A stretch of 64,000 bases of DNA from Saprospira sp. CCB-QB6. GTDB lineage: Bacteria; Bacteroidota; Bacteroidia; Chitinophagales; Saprospiraceae. The notes under the pieces are model-generated. The model worked only from the letters and a program-made list of their open reading frames with translations. It made no database searches and was not told the origin of the DNA. The position numbers were made by a program, and so were the translations under genes. Below, one piece after another: positions 6,734 through 15,313 of this stretch. Each line of letters begins with the position of its first letter. Position 1 is the first letter of the stretch. The DNA lies in NCBI RefSeq assembly GCF_028464065.1, contig NZ_CP116808.1:682001-746000 (forward strand), read 5' to 3'.

Positions 6734-9694
6734 TTATGGCTTTTCTAGGGCCCAAGTCCAAGCTTCTTCTTTTGCTTTTTTGTTGTAGCTAGTGGTTAAG
6801 CTAGGAAAGAAAGCAAAACGTAGTTTTTTATTGGCCAAAGGCATATAGCCTCTAAAGATGCGAATCTCTCTTTTGCCAGAAGTTACCGTTAGCTCTTCTA
6901 GCTCTCGGATCAAGCCATTTTTGACCAAATAATTCTTCAAGCGAGCCGAGAAACAAAGCACTTGTTCTGCCTGCAAATAAGACATCCAGTCAAAGAAGAA
7001 GGCTTGACAACGCATCAGGTCCGCAGAGCTGATACTCGACTCCTTATCGGTATAGAATGGACAATAAGCCGTGTCAGTCAATTGGTCCAAAGAGAAGTTG
7101 GGAATATAAGCCTTTAGCTCAGGCATTATCTTGGCCCATTTCTCCTGATCGATTTCGCCATCGGGGGCGGTCATTTGTGCGGGATACTCCTGCCCTTCTT
7201 CGGCTAACCAAGCATATTGCAAAAGAACAGTTCCTTTGCGATGAATGGTAGAACTGGCTAGTTGATAGGTCCAATTGCGCTCTGCTTCTGCATTTTCCTG
7301 ACAGATATCGCTACTGCCGAAGGTCTCCGCTAAACGAACATAAAGCTCATCTAAATCGGTACGGCGAACGGCTTCAATCTCGACCACCTCATTTTTGCCT
7401 TCTTCTAGTTTGGGGCGCAAATCTTCCTCGCTCAAGTTCAATTCGGCAATGGCATCTTCTGCACGGACCATTTGGAAATCCACCTGGCGTTTTTCCAAAT
7501 TGGCACTAGCTACCCGCACCCAAATGGGGTCTCCCATTTTGAAGCGCTCTGAGGAAGAGCGAATGTGAAACCGGTCTTCTTCTAGCACAAATTGATCGTA
7601 CATATTTTCAAAGCGGAGCATTCCTTCACAGAAATTCTCATCTAGGGCGACAAAAATACCATATTCGGTCATGCCCGTGATATGGCCCTGAAAAACCTGG
7701 CCCAAACGTCCCTGCAAATATTCGGTCTGCTTATACTTGATCGACTCCCTTTCGGCATCCATGGCATTACGCTCCTTTTTGGAGATATGTCCACAAATTT
7801 CTTCTAGTTTCTCTGAAGTATAGGGCGGCTTTTCATTCATTAAGAAATGCTGCAAGTTTCTATGGACCAATACATCCGCATAACGGCGAATAGGCGAAGT
7901 GAAATGCGAGTAATCCTCAAAACCCAATCCATAGTGCCCAATATTTTGGGTAGAATAAGCAGCCTTCGACATGGTGCGGATGCCCAACTGATGCAAGACC
8001 GCATGCTCAGGTTTGCCCTCAGCGGCTTTCAGCATCTTATTAAAGGCGCCAGCCACTTGGTCCACATCCTGAATCTTTAGGCGATAGCCCAATTGAGCGG
8101 CAAATTTTCCAAAACCATTGACCTTCTCCATATCGGGGAGGTCGTGAATGCGATAGACGAAAGGAATTTCTTTGCCTCCATTGCGATAGATATTCATAAT
8201 CTTGGCCCCTACACGGCGGTTGGCCAATAGCATAAAGTCCTCGACCAACATATGCGCATCTTTGCGATGCTTGAGATAAACATCTACAGGTTTGCCATCT
8301 TCATCTAGCGTAAAGCGTACTTCTGGCGACTCAAAACTGATGGCGCCTTTCTTAAAGCGAGCTTTGCGCAAAATATGTGCGTAGCGATTCAGGATGCGCA
8401 ACTCTTGGCTATAGGGCCCTTCTGCCCCATCCAAAATTTCCTGCGCCTCTTCATAAGCAAAACGCTGATCCGAGTGGATAACCGTTTTCCCGAACCACTC
8501 TTCGACCACATGTCCTTTGGCATTCAACTCAAAGAGGGCCGAAAAGGTCAGCTTATCTTCATGCGGACGCAAAGAGCAAACCCCATTAGATAGCTTTTCG
8601 GGGAGCATAGGCAAAACGCGGTCTACCAGATAGACAGAAGTGGTCCGCTTAGCGGCTTCTTTATCTAATGGACTTCCCTTGGCCACATAATAAGTTACAT
8701 CGGCAATGTGAATACCAATTCGATAATTGCCATTGTCCAACATTTCTACCGAAAGGGCATCATCAAAGTCCTTGGCCGTAGCGGGATCAATCGTAAAAGT
8801 AGGAATTTTGCGAAGGTCCAAACGCTTTTGGATTTCTTCTTCGGGAATTTCGAGTGGAATAGCTTCCGATTCGGCCATTACATCTTCTGGAAAATCTAGC
8901 TCGAAGCCCTGTTTTATCAAAATGGACTTCATTTCAATATCATTGCCTCCCGCCTTGCCCAATACGGCCGTAATTACCCCCTTGGGGTTATCATTGCTAT
9001 TGGGTTTGGGCCATTCGGTAATATGTACGACTACCTTATCATCACTTTGGCCCTCCATCAGGCTGTTGCGGTCCACAATAATATCCATAGGGACCGTATT
9101 CTCATCGGGAATGACGAAGCAAAAGCGCTTAGACACCACCAGCGTACCAATAAAGGTTTCTCGGTTGCGCTTTAAAATCTTAATCACTCGGCCCTCGGGT
9201 TTGCCTCGGCGAGATAAGCGCCATTTTAGCTGCACCAAATCGCCTTTGAGCGCGCCTTCCAATGCGCCTTGAGGAACAAAAACATCACGGTCCAACTCTG
9301 CGTCATCGGGTACAATATAGGCAGCGCCTGAGCGGGTGGGGTCTACGGTTCCGGTAGTTGTCTGCCAGCCCGATCCCTTTTTGCGGTTATCTCGATCCTT
9401 ACGTCCCGACTGCCCTTGCCCATTGCGGTCATCTTCTACCAATCGCTGCTGATAAAAGCGGTCAATGCGATAGCGATTTCCTCTAGCTAATGGATAAATG
9501 ACCCCTTCTTCTTGCAGGGCCGTCAGAGCGGATTGCACCGCATCCGTGCTATTGGCAATAGGTAATTTTCTAACAATATCTTTCACGCCCAAACGGGCCT
9601 TGTGGTCATTGATAAAGAGTTTAGCAATTTGACTTTTCAGTTCTCCAGCGCTCAATTGCTTCTTGCGCTTGGGTTTATTTTTTTTATGTGCCAT
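6734..9694 (-). CDS. rnr: ribonuclease R with an unusual C-terminal extension
   Basis: This processive 3'-5' exoribonuclease degrades structured RNA. In its 986 residues, a basic N-terminus and winged helix (about 12-85) precede two cold-shock domains (about 110-285). The RNB catalytic domain (about 295-645) has the metal-binding Asp cluster in TIDPATAKDFDDALSVE (Asp303, 309, 311, 312) and the signature SHFTSPIRRYADVLVHR. An S1 domain follows at about 660-745 (GQVFQGHITGMTEYGIFVAL). Typical RNase R ends soon after S1 in a short Lys-rich tail. Here about 235 further residues follow, with no basic tail and a folded-looking mix of aromatic and aliphatic segments. That portion was not recognised. 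It is monocistronic, with repeat A1 upstream. Confidence 0.95.
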   Translation of the reverse strand: MAHKKNKPKRKKQLSAGELKSQIAKLFINDHKARLGVKDIVRKLPIANSTDAVQSALTALQEEGVIYPLARGNRYRIDRFYQQRLVEDDRNGQGQSGRKDRDNRKKGSGWQTTTGTVDPTRSGAAYIVPDDAELDRDVFVPQGALEGALKGDLVQLKWRLSRRGKPEGRVIKILKRNRETFIGTLVVSKRFCFVIPDENTVPMDIIVDRNSLMEGQSDDKVVVHITEWPKPNSNDNPKGVITAVLGKAGGNDIEMKSILIKQGFELDFPEDVMAESEAIPLEIPEEEIQKRLDLRKIPTFTIDPATAKDFDDALSVEMLDNGNYRIGIHIADVTYYVAKGSPLDKEAAKRTTSVYLVDRVLPMLPEKLSNGVCSLRPHEDKLTFSALFELNAKGHVVEEWFGKTVIHSDQRFAYEEAQEILDGAEGPYSQELRILNRYAHILRKARFKKGAISFESPEVRFTLDEDGKPVDVYLKHRKDAHMLVEDFMLLANRRVGAKIMNIYRNGGKEIPFVYRIHDLPDMEKVNGFGKFAAQLGYRLKIQDVDQVAGAFNKMLKAAEGKPEHAVLHQLGIRTMSKAAYSTQNIGHYGLGFEDYSHFTSPIRRYADVLVHRNLQHFLMNEKPPYTSEKLEEICGHISKKERNAMDAERESIKYKQTEYLQGRLGQVFQGHITGMTEYGIFVALDENFCEGMLRFENMYDQFVLEEDRFHIRSSSERFKMGDPIWVRVASANLEKRQVDFQMVRAEDAIAELNLSEEDLRPKLEEGKNEVVEIEAVRRTDLDELYVRLAETFGSSDICQENAEAERNWTYQLASSTIHRKGTVLLQYAWLAEEGQEYPAQMTAPDGEIDQEKWAKIMPELKAYIPNFSLDQLTDTAYCPFYTDKESSISSADLMRCQAFFFDWMSYLQAEQVLCFSARLKNYLVKNGLIRELEELTVTSGKREIRIFRGYMPLANKKLRFAFFPSLTTSYNKKAKEEAWTWALEKP

Positions 9695-9879
9695 ATTCTT
9701 TTGTTTAATACTGCTCTTTGGGCCCTGGCGGGGCCATACTCAAAAAACGGAGCAGTGGGGCGGCCTGCCTTTGCAAGCCTATATTGATTAAATAGGGCTG
9801 CCTCAATTTTCGGAGGCCTTATACCCAGTTTGTGCTAGTCTTTCTTACAAGCTATAGACTAGTCTTTTTATGATGATTT

Positions 9880-9998
9880 GGGGCTGCCCCTCCCTTTGGT
9901 CGGGTCGGGCTGTGTCGCAGCTCGCTGCTCGCTCGGCCCTGCAGCCCTTCGGGCTTTGGTCTGCCGCCTGTGGCGGCCCTGCTGTCCATCCCTCAGCC
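9880..9998 (+). repeat. dispersed hairpin element, subfamily A (copy A1)
   Basis: It runs from GGGGCTG to CAGCC (complementary ends). Constant blocks are GGGTCGGGCTGTGTCGCAGC, CTCGGCCCTGC, GGTCTG and CCATCCCTCAGCC. The variable hairpins are AGCCCTTCGGGCTTT and GCCGCCTGTGGCGGCC. Confidence 0.85.
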
Positions 9999-10175
9999 AG
10001 TTAGGCCCTGCGGGCCTTTTAGATCATTACTTAAAGCCTTTGTTCTTGCATTAAGTTCAATCAAGGAGGATAGTATTTTTTTTGGTCCAAGACATTTTGC
10101 GCCTTGTCTTGCTCTTTTGTTTTTTGCTTTGCTCTTCTTTGTTGCTAAAAGCTAGGGAAACCTTGGGGATTAGTT

Positions 10176-10322
10176 GGCCCAGCGCTGTGGAGTGGGTGGC
10201 CGAAGGCCAGACCGAGCGTTTTTGCTGCCCAGCAGCAAAACGCGAAGGGCCGAGCAGCCTTGCGAGCCCCGCAACATAGCGGCGGCAAACCGAAGCCGAA
10301 GGCTGAGCCTGCCGCGGGCCCC
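10176..10322 (-). repeat. dispersed hairpin element, subfamily B (copy B4, GGCCC-type ends)
   Basis: On the minus strand it starts GGGGCCC and ends TGGGCC. Both ends have changed together relative to the usual GGCCT/AGGCC. One inner hairpin is unusually long, with arms GCGTTTTGCTGC and GCAGCAAAAACGC. Another is GGCCTTCGGCC. It follows the 184-residue hypothetical gene by 23 bp in the same orientation. Confidence 0.82.
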
Positions 10323-10345
10323 AAAAGGATTAAATGACAAACGAA

Positions 10346-10900
10346 TTAGACATCTTCTAGGATTTCTCCATCTAGTGTGATCTGCAAGCGTTTGCTTTGG
10401 GTCGTATTCTCTTTGAGGAGTTGGCCTTGAGCATCAATTTGCCCTTCTACTCGCTGAATGCTCCAATCTTTGGCCACGGTACAAACCATCTGCTTGATGC
10501 CGTCTTCCAAATAAAGCGTTCCGGCCAAAATCTTATGGTCAATAATATGGCCAGCAGGAGAAAAAGTAGCTAAAAAGTAGGCGCTGCCCTCCAAAGAAGC
10601 CTGCCAATAGACCAAGCCGATAAACTGTTCGCTTTGGGCGAGGCAAAAACAGGGCATAAATTCAGTAAACTCATCTAGTTCTTCGCCATACTCCAATACA
10701 AATTCATACATCCAAGCTGCATTTAGGGGCTCATGAGCCTCTGAGATGAGCTTCTCTGTATCAGAGCTGATGCTTAGGGGAAGTTCTACAGGCGGAAAAA
10801 AGTTCAAAAAATCTTCAAAGCGTAACTTGGCTTTCTTCTTTGGGATAATTGGACCTGTTGTGCCATGAAATCCTTCCTGATGTAACAGCATTTTCTGCAT
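10346..10900 (-). CDS. hypothetical protein, 184 residues
   Basis: Not recognised. The protein is soluble-looking and acidic, with no signal peptide or membrane helix. It begins with a Lys-rich patch (PIIPKKKAKLRF), then FLNFFPPVELPL, an acidic helix (YGEELDEFTEFM) and several beta-strand-like stretches that end in a repeated pattern of short hydrophobic strands and turns (LYLEDGIKQMVCTVA, LQITLDGEILEDV). The frame is clean and flanked by its own intergenic regions. It lies downstream of ahcY in the same direction, beyond the ahcY terminator, so it is probably an independent unit. Confidence 0.75.
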   Translation of the reverse strand: MQKMLLHQEGFHGTTGPIIPKKKAKLRFEDFLNFFPPVELPLSISSDTEKLISEAHEPLNAAWMYEFVLEYGEELDEFTEFMPCFCLAQSEQFIGLVYWQASLEGSAYFLATFSPAGHIIDHKILAGTLYLEDGIKQMVCTVAKDWSIQRVEGQIDAQGQLLKENTTQSKRLQITLDGEILEDV

Positions 10901-10981
10901 CTAAATACTATACGTTTAATAAGTTGGTTAAAACTAAGCTTTTTTCGTTGCTTTTGCAACTGGCCGCAGCCATAAGAAAAA

Positions 10982-11016
10982 GAAAAAGGCCACCGAAGGC
11001 ATTCGGTGACCTCTTG
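10982..11016 (-). terminator. terminator of ahcY
   Basis: On the minus strand GGTCACCGAA pairs with TTCGGTGGCC across a 4-nt loop and is followed by a T-rich tract (TTTTTCTTTTTC), about 20 bp after the ahcY stop. Confidence 0.85.
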
Positions 11017-11036
11017 GCCCTAAAGGGCGATATGGT

Positions 11037-12353
11037 TTAGTAGCGGTAGTGTTCTGGTTTGAACGGACCTTCTACTGTTACGCCAATGTATTCGGCTTGT
11101 TCTTGGCTAAGCTCTTCTAGCTCAACGCCAATTTTGGCCAAGTGTAGGCGAGCAACTTCTTCATCAAGATGCTTGGGCAACATATATACGTCTTTGCCGT
11201 ACTCATCTCCGTCGCGCTTGGTCCAAAGTTCAATTTGAGCCAAAGTTTGGTTGGTGAATGAGTTTGACATAACGAAAGAAGGGTGTCCAGTAGCACAACC
11301 CAAGTTCACCAAGCGGCCTTCAGCCAATACGATGATGTCGTTTCCGTCTACATTATAAAGATCTACCTGAGGCTTGATTTCTACCTTAGTGTTACCATAA
11401 GTTTTGTTCAACCAAGCCATGTCGATTTCGTTATCGAAGTGGCCGATATTACAAAGGATGGTCTTGTCATTCATCATTTTGAAGTGCTCAGCACGGATGA
11501 TGTCTTTGTTACCTGTAGCCGTAACAATAATGTCGGCACGAGGAATAGCGTTGCTCATCTTTTTCACCTCGAAACCGTCCATAGCAGCCTGAAGGGCACA
11601 AATGGGATCAATTTCGGTAACGATTACACGGCAACCAGCACCACGCAAAGAAGCAGCAGTACCTTTTCCTACATCACCATAACCACCTACAACAGCAACC
11701 TTACCAGCCAACATAATGTCAGTAGCACGGCGGATAGCATCTACAGCAGACTCGCGGCAGCCATATTTGTTATCAAACTTAGACTTAGTTACAGAGTCGT
11801 TTACATTGATAGCGGGCATAGGCAAAGTACCTTTTTTCACGCGCTCATACAAACGGTGTACACCTGTAGTGGTTTCTTCAGAGATACCGAATACGCCTTT
11901 AGCCATTTCGGGATATTTATCCAAAACTACATTTGTCAAGTCTCCACCATCATCCAAGATCATGTTCAAAGATTGACCATCTTCAAAAGCATGTAGTGTT
12001 TGCTCGATACACCACTCATACTCTTCTTCTGTCATGCCTTTCCAAGCAAAAACAGGTACACCAGCAGCAGCAATTGCAGCAGCAGCTTGGTCCTGAGTAG
12101 AGAAAATGTTACAAGATGACCAAGTTACATCAGCGCCCAAGGCGACCAAAGTTTCGATCAAAACAGCAGTTTGGATAGTCATGTGCAGACAACCTGCAAT
12201 ACGAGCTCCTTTAAGAGGTTTGCTCTCTCCATATTTCTCACGCAAGGCCATCAAACCAGGCATTTCTGCTTCGGCTAGCGTAATTTCTTTGCGACCCCAG
12301 TCAGCTAGTGAGATGTCTTTTACTTTGTAGTTCAACTTATTTACTGTTTCCAT
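11037..12353 (-). CDS. ahcY: S-adenosyl-L-homocysteine hydrolase
   Basis: This 438-residue NAD-dependent enzyme splits S-adenosylhomocysteine to adenosine and homocysteine, closing the methylation cycle. It shows the N-terminal substrate region ([20 protein letters not shown], then [15 protein letters not shown]), [11 protein letters not shown], the NAD-binding loop [17 protein letters not shown] near residue 220, ATGNKDII, and the conserved C-terminus KPEHYRY. All these family landmarks are intact and the length is normal for the bacterial form. It is monocistronic, with a strong promoter and a hairpin terminator of its own. Confidence 0.97.
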   Translation of the reverse strand: METVNKLNYKVKDISLADWGRKEITLAEAEMPGLMALREKYGESKPLKGARIAGCLHMTIQTAVLIETLVALGADVTWSSCNIFSTQDQAAAAIAAAGVPVFAWKGMTEEEYEWCIEQTLHAFEDGQSLNMILDDGGDLTNVVLDKYPEMAKGVFGISEETTTGVHRLYERVKKGTLPMPAINVNDSVTKSKFDNKYGCRESAVDAIRRATDIMLAGKVAVVGGYGDVGKGTAASLRGAGCRVIVTEIDPICALQAAMDGFEVKKMSNAIPRADIIVTATGNKDIIRAEHFKMMNDKTILCNIGHFDNEIDMAWLNKTYGNTKVEIKPQVDLYNVDGNDIIVLAEGRLVNLGCATGHPSFVMSNSFTNQTLAQIELWTKRDGDEYGKDVYMLPKHLDEEVARLHLAKIGVELEELSQEQAEYIGVTVEGPFKPEHYRY

Positions 12354-12388
12354 TCAGTTAACAACTAGATTGAGTGATAAAATCAGCA

Positions 12389-12419
12389 CAAAAGTACAAC
12401 TTTATCCCTGATTTACAAA
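12389..12419 (-). promoter_or_regulatory. housekeeping promoter of ahcY
   Basis: On the minus strand TTTG (12416-12419) is followed after 19 bp by TACTTTTG (12389-12396). This fits the Bacteroidota -33/-7 consensus, 35 bp before the start codon. Confidence 0.85.
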
Positions 12420-12445
12420 ATATCTTAAGCTCCTGATTATCAGAA

Positions 12446-13453
12446 CTAATCATTCTTTAGGACAACACGGTAACGGGCCTTGCCCGCTTCCAAATGCGCA
12501 ATGGCTTCATTGATTTGGCTCATAGGAAACTCCTGTACTTCGGGGTAGATATCATGACGCAAGCAAAACTCAAACATTTTGAGCATATCGCTTGGGCTAG
12601 CCACGGGGCTACCGCTCACAGACTTCTGTCCACCAATCAAGCTAAAAGCAGGAATCTGCATAGGCTCTAGAACAGCTCCCACCGTATGCAAACGACCATT
12701 GGGCGCCAAGCAACTGAGGTAGGCGTTCCAATCTAAAGCTACATTTGTGGTATTGATGATAAAATTCAACTGCCCCTTGATTGCTGCCAAACTATCTGCA
12801 GAACGTGAATTAACTACTTTGGTTGCTCCCATGGCCAAAATTTCTTCGGTCTTAGCTGGATTAGAGCTAAAGGCCACTACCTCGCATCCCCAATACTTCA
12901 AAAACTTGAGCGCCAAATGGCCCAATCCACCAATTCCAATTACCCCAACCTTATCCGTGGGACGCACCCCCGTATTCAAAATGGGATTAAAAACTGTAGC
13001 CCCTCCACAAAGTAAGGGCCCCGCCTTACTCATATCGGTTCCCTCTGGTAAAGCAATCGCCCAAGACCAATGTGCCCGAACATGAGAGGCAAAACCTCCA
13101 TGCCGACCAACAATAACCCCCTGCGCCTCTCCACAAAGATGCTGCTCCCCTCCCATACAGCTAGGGCAGTGCATACAAGAGGAAGAGAACCAACCTACGC
13201 CAACCAAATCGCCTACCTTTAATCCCTTCACCTCAGTACCTACAGCTACTACCTCCCCCACAATCTCGTGGCCAGGAACAAAAGGATAACGAGTACTCCC
13301 CCACTCATTGTTGAGCATACTCAAATCCGAATGACATAGCCCACAATAATGTACTTTTACATCTACTTCCTCTTTGCCAATAGCCGGCAACTCATAAGTA
13401 TAAGGACTTAGTTTTCCACCCGCTTCCTGAGCGGCATAAGCTTGTACGTTCAT
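12446..13453 (-). CDS. zinc-dependent NAD(P) alcohol dehydrogenase (cinnamyl-alcohol/YahK-like)
   Basis: This 335-residue medium-chain dehydrogenase/reductase carries the catalytic zinc ligands in YCGLCHSDLSML and PFVPGHEIVGEV. The structural-zinc cysteines lie in SCMHCPSCMGGEQHLC. The Rossmann motif GIGGLGHLALKFLKYWG is followed by a Ser-Ser-Asn loop (VVAFSSNPAK), which in this subgroup usually goes with NADPH preference. The family reduces aldehydes to primary alcohols; the physiological substrate cannot be read from sequence. The gene stands alone between the ahcY promoter and the FKBP genes. Confidence 0.92.
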   Translation of the reverse strand: MNVQAYAAQEAGGKLSPYTYELPAIGKEEVDVKVHYCGLCHSDLSMLNNEWGSTRYPFVPGHEIVGEVVAVGTEVKGLKVGDLVGVGWFSSSCMHCPSCMGGEQHLCGEAQGVIVGRHGGFASHVRAHWSWAIALPEGTDMSKAGPLLCGGATVFNPILNTGVRPTDKVGVIGIGGLGHLALKFLKYWGCEVVAFSSNPAKTEEILAMGATKVVNSRSADSLAAIKGQLNFIINTTNVALDWNAYLSCLAPNGRLHTVGAVLEPMQIPAFSLIGGQKSVSGSPVASPSDMLKMFEFCLRHDIYPEVQEFPMSQINEAIAHLEAGKARYRVVLKND

Positions 13454-13574
13454 GTTTTTTGGTTTTATTGATTGTGAAGATAATCTTCTAAAGATAATAA
13501 TGATCCACTGCTTTACCCTATCCCCTCATAGTCCATAAAGACCAACTTCCTCTTTTTATCGATGACTATAGCCT

Positions 13575-13606
13575 AAAAAAAAAGAGCCCAAAACTGGACT
13601 CTTTTT
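13575..13606 (-). terminator. terminator of the 13626-14216 FKBP gene
   Basis: On the minus strand AAAGAGTCC pairs with GGGCTCTTT across a short loop and is followed by a run of T, 20 bp after the stop codon. Confidence 0.8.
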
Positions 13607-13625
13607 ATACTTTATCGCTAACGGA

Positions 13626-14216
13626 TTAGCCTTGGATGCTCAACAACTCCAATTCAAAAATCAAAGTAGCATGAGGAGGAATGTCATTTCCTGCTCCGTT
13701 GGCTCCATAAGCCAAAGCAGAAGGAATGTATAGACGCCATTTTGATCCCACAGGCATCAACTGCAAGGCTTCTTGCCAGCCTTGAATCAAATTACCTACA
13801 GGGAAAGTAGCAGGCTGCCCACGCAATACAGAACTGTCAAATACTTTTCCGTTGAGTAGACGACCTTCGTAATGTGCAACTACAGTATTCTTAGCCGTGG
13901 GGATAGTACCATCACCCTCTACCAATACTTCATACTGCAAACCACTCTCGCGGCTAACTACTTCCTCACGTTTAGCATTCTCTTCCAAGAAGCTCTTTTC
14001 TTGCTCTACAGATTCTGCAGCCTGAGCAGCAGCAATACCTTGCATGTAGTTTTGTACCGCCTGAGAAGCAGCCTGTAGCTCTTCATTGGTAGCAGACATT
14101 CCAAAAATAGCTTGGATACCTTGACCCATCGCTTCTACATCCATATCCTGAGGATTCACTTGATTGGCGAGATTGCTACCAAGCAAAAGCCCAATTTGAT
14201 AACTAAGTTCTTTCAT
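13626..14216 (-). CDS. FKBP-type peptidyl-prolyl cis-trans isomerase, no signal peptide
   Basis: This 196-residue protein runs from the ATG at 14216. The frame is open up to 14285, but that stretch overlaps the terminator of the upstream FKBP gene, so the shorter start is preferred. An N-terminal FKBP_N dimerisation domain ([15 protein letters not shown]... [19 protein letters not shown]) and a helix lead to the catalytic FKBP domain ([64 protein letters not shown]). It resembles FkpA/Mip but lacks a leader peptide, which suggests a cytoplasmic location unlike its paralogue just upstream. This is one of five FKBPs in the window. Confidence 0.92.
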   Translation of the reverse strand: MKELSYQIGLLLGSNLANQVNPQDMDVEAMGQGIQAIFGMSATNEELQAASQAVQNYMQGIAAAQAAESVEQEKSFLEENAKREEVVSRESGLQYEVLVEGDGTIPTAKNTVVAHYEGRLLNGKVFDSSVLRGQPATFPVGNLIQGWQEALQLMPVGSKWRLYIPSALAYGANGAGNDIPPHATLIFELELLSIQG

Positions 14217-14257
14217 AAGTTGATTTCGATTGTATAAATTCTGCCGCAATGATACGA

Positions 14258-14297
14258 AAAAGCGCTCGCTATCCCAAGGATGCAAGCGCTCTTTCTA
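14258..14297 (-). terminator. terminator of the lipoprotein FKBP gene
   Basis: On the minus strand AGCGCTTGC pairs with GCGAGCGCT and is followed by TTTTT, beginning 14 bp after the stop at 14311. Its position argues against the long start of the downstream FKBP frame. Confidence 0.75.
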
Positions 14298-14310
14298 TTT
14301 TATCCCAAGC

Positions 14311-15030
14311 TTATTCAATAGCCAATAGCTCTACCTCAAAGATAAGCGCAGAGTTCGCAGGGATTTTACCCGCTGCTCTGCCTCCATATCCCAAGTCTGC
14401 CGGAATGTATAATTTGTATTTAGCCCCTACAGGCATCAATTGCAAACCTTCTTGCCAGCCTCTAATCACATTTCCTAAGGGGAAGGAAATCGGTTGGCCC
14501 CGATCCACAGAACTATCGAAAACAGTTCCATCAATCAAGGTCCCATGATAATGTACTTTCACTTTGTTGCTAATGCTCGGCTTTCCACCCACACCCTCTT
14601 TGAGTACCTCATACTGCAAACCAGACTCAGTCACCTTTACCTCGGGACGCTTGGCATTCTCTGCCAAAAATTCCTGCCCCTTCACTAAGTTCGCCTGCCC
14701 CGCCTTAGCCTGCATATCCTGAAACGTCTTATTGACTAACTGCTGTGCCGCCGCCTGATCCATCATCGCCTCTCCTTTACCCTCCAAAGCAGCCTGCAAA
14801 CCCGCTAGCAATTCTTTAGTATCTACATCATTGTAATCCATGCCCATCGCCTTGAGATTGCTTCCTAAAAGCATCCCATAAGCATAACTAAAATTGTCCC
14901 CTTTAGGGGCCGATTCCTGACTAACTACTGAAGGCATTGGCGCCGCTTGCGCAGGCTCTCCACAAGATTGTAAACCATAGCTGGCACTAAACAAACCAGC
15001 CGCAAAAAGAAGACGAGTCGTCCATTTCAT
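14311..15030 (-). CDS. FKBP-type peptidyl-prolyl isomerase, lipoprotein
   Basis: This 239-residue protein begins with a lipoprotein leader ending LQSC (Cys23 in GLQSCGEP), then an Ala/Pro/Ser linker. It has one FKBP_N dimerisation domain (SYAYGMLLGSNLKAMGMDYN...QQLVNKTFQDMQAKA) and a complete FKBP domain (YEVLKEGVGGKP, VHYHGTLIDGTVFDSSVDRG, GWQEGLQLMPVGAKYKLYIP, PANSALIFEVELLAI). The family speeds Xaa-Pro isomerisation and acts as a chaperone. The lipid anchor points to the periplasmic side of a membrane. It is separated from the next FKBP gene by a terminator, so the two are tandem paralogues rather than a strict operon. Confidence 0.93.
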   Translation of the reverse strand: MKWTTRLLFAAGLFSASYGLQSCGEPAQAAPMPSVVSQESAPKGDNFSYAYGMLLGSNLKAMGMDYNDVDTKELLAGLQAALEGKGEAMMDQAAAQQLVNKTFQDMQAKAGQANLVKGQEFLAENAKRPEVKVTESGLQYEVLKEGVGGKPSISNKVKVHYHGTLIDGTVFDSSVDRGQPISFPLGNVIRGWQEGLQLMPVGAKYKLYIPADLGYGGRAAGKIPANSALIFEVELLAIE

Positions 15031-15076
15031 ATAATATCCTGTTTTATAATTTTTACTAGTTTCTTCCCCAATTTAC

Positions 15077-15084
15077 CAAAAATA
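15077..15084 (-). promoter_or_regulatory. candidate -7 element of the lipoprotein FKBP gene
   Basis: The minus strand reads TATTTTTG (TAnnTTTG), 46 bp before the start codon. No convincing -33 was found. Confidence 0.35.
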
Positions 15085-15150
15085 ATTCCATTTGCTCAAG
15101 TCTCCCCTTTTAGATTAGGGGAAGATTAACAATCTGCTGTTATTTTTTTA

Positions 15151-15270
15151 GGGGCCTCAGCTGCGGCCTACGGCCTTGCTGCGCTATGTTTCGCAGCTCG
15201 CTCTTCGCTCGGCCCTTCGGCCTGCGGCCTCGGTCTGCGGCTGCGCCGCACTGCTGCACAGCGCTAGGCC
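15151..15270 (+). repeat. dispersed hairpin element, subfamily B (copy B3)
   Basis: It runs GGGGCCT to AGGCC, with inner hairpins GGCCTACGGCC, GGCCTGCGGCC and GCGGCTGCGCCGC. It lies between priA and the FKBP gene, opposite in orientation to both. Confidence 0.83.
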
Positions 15271-15313
15271 CAAACAAAGCTTAGGCCTAATAGCCAGCCC
15301 TAAGCCTATGTCT

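Larger units (their letters stand above)
9695..10345. other. 650-bp intergenic region holding two hairpin elements
   Basis: No gene is supported. The region holds copy A1 (9880-9998, plus) and copy B4 (10176-10322, minus). Between 9720 and 9870 lie short inverted repeats, including CTAGTC around 9836 and GACTAG around 9868. Open frames here are low-complexity products of the repeats. Confidence 0.75.

Noticed and set aside
8727-9272. 181-codon open frame antisense to rnr
   Set aside because: It lies wholly inside the conserved RNase R core, has no leader and no recognisable domain.
11283-11996. 237-codon open frame antisense to ahcY
   Set aside because: ahcY is a complete, highly conserved gene; the antisense product shows no family features.
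14217-14285. Longer N-terminus of the FKBP gene at 13626
   Set aside because: The stretch overlaps the terminator hairpin of the upstream gene and has no match to FKBP_N.
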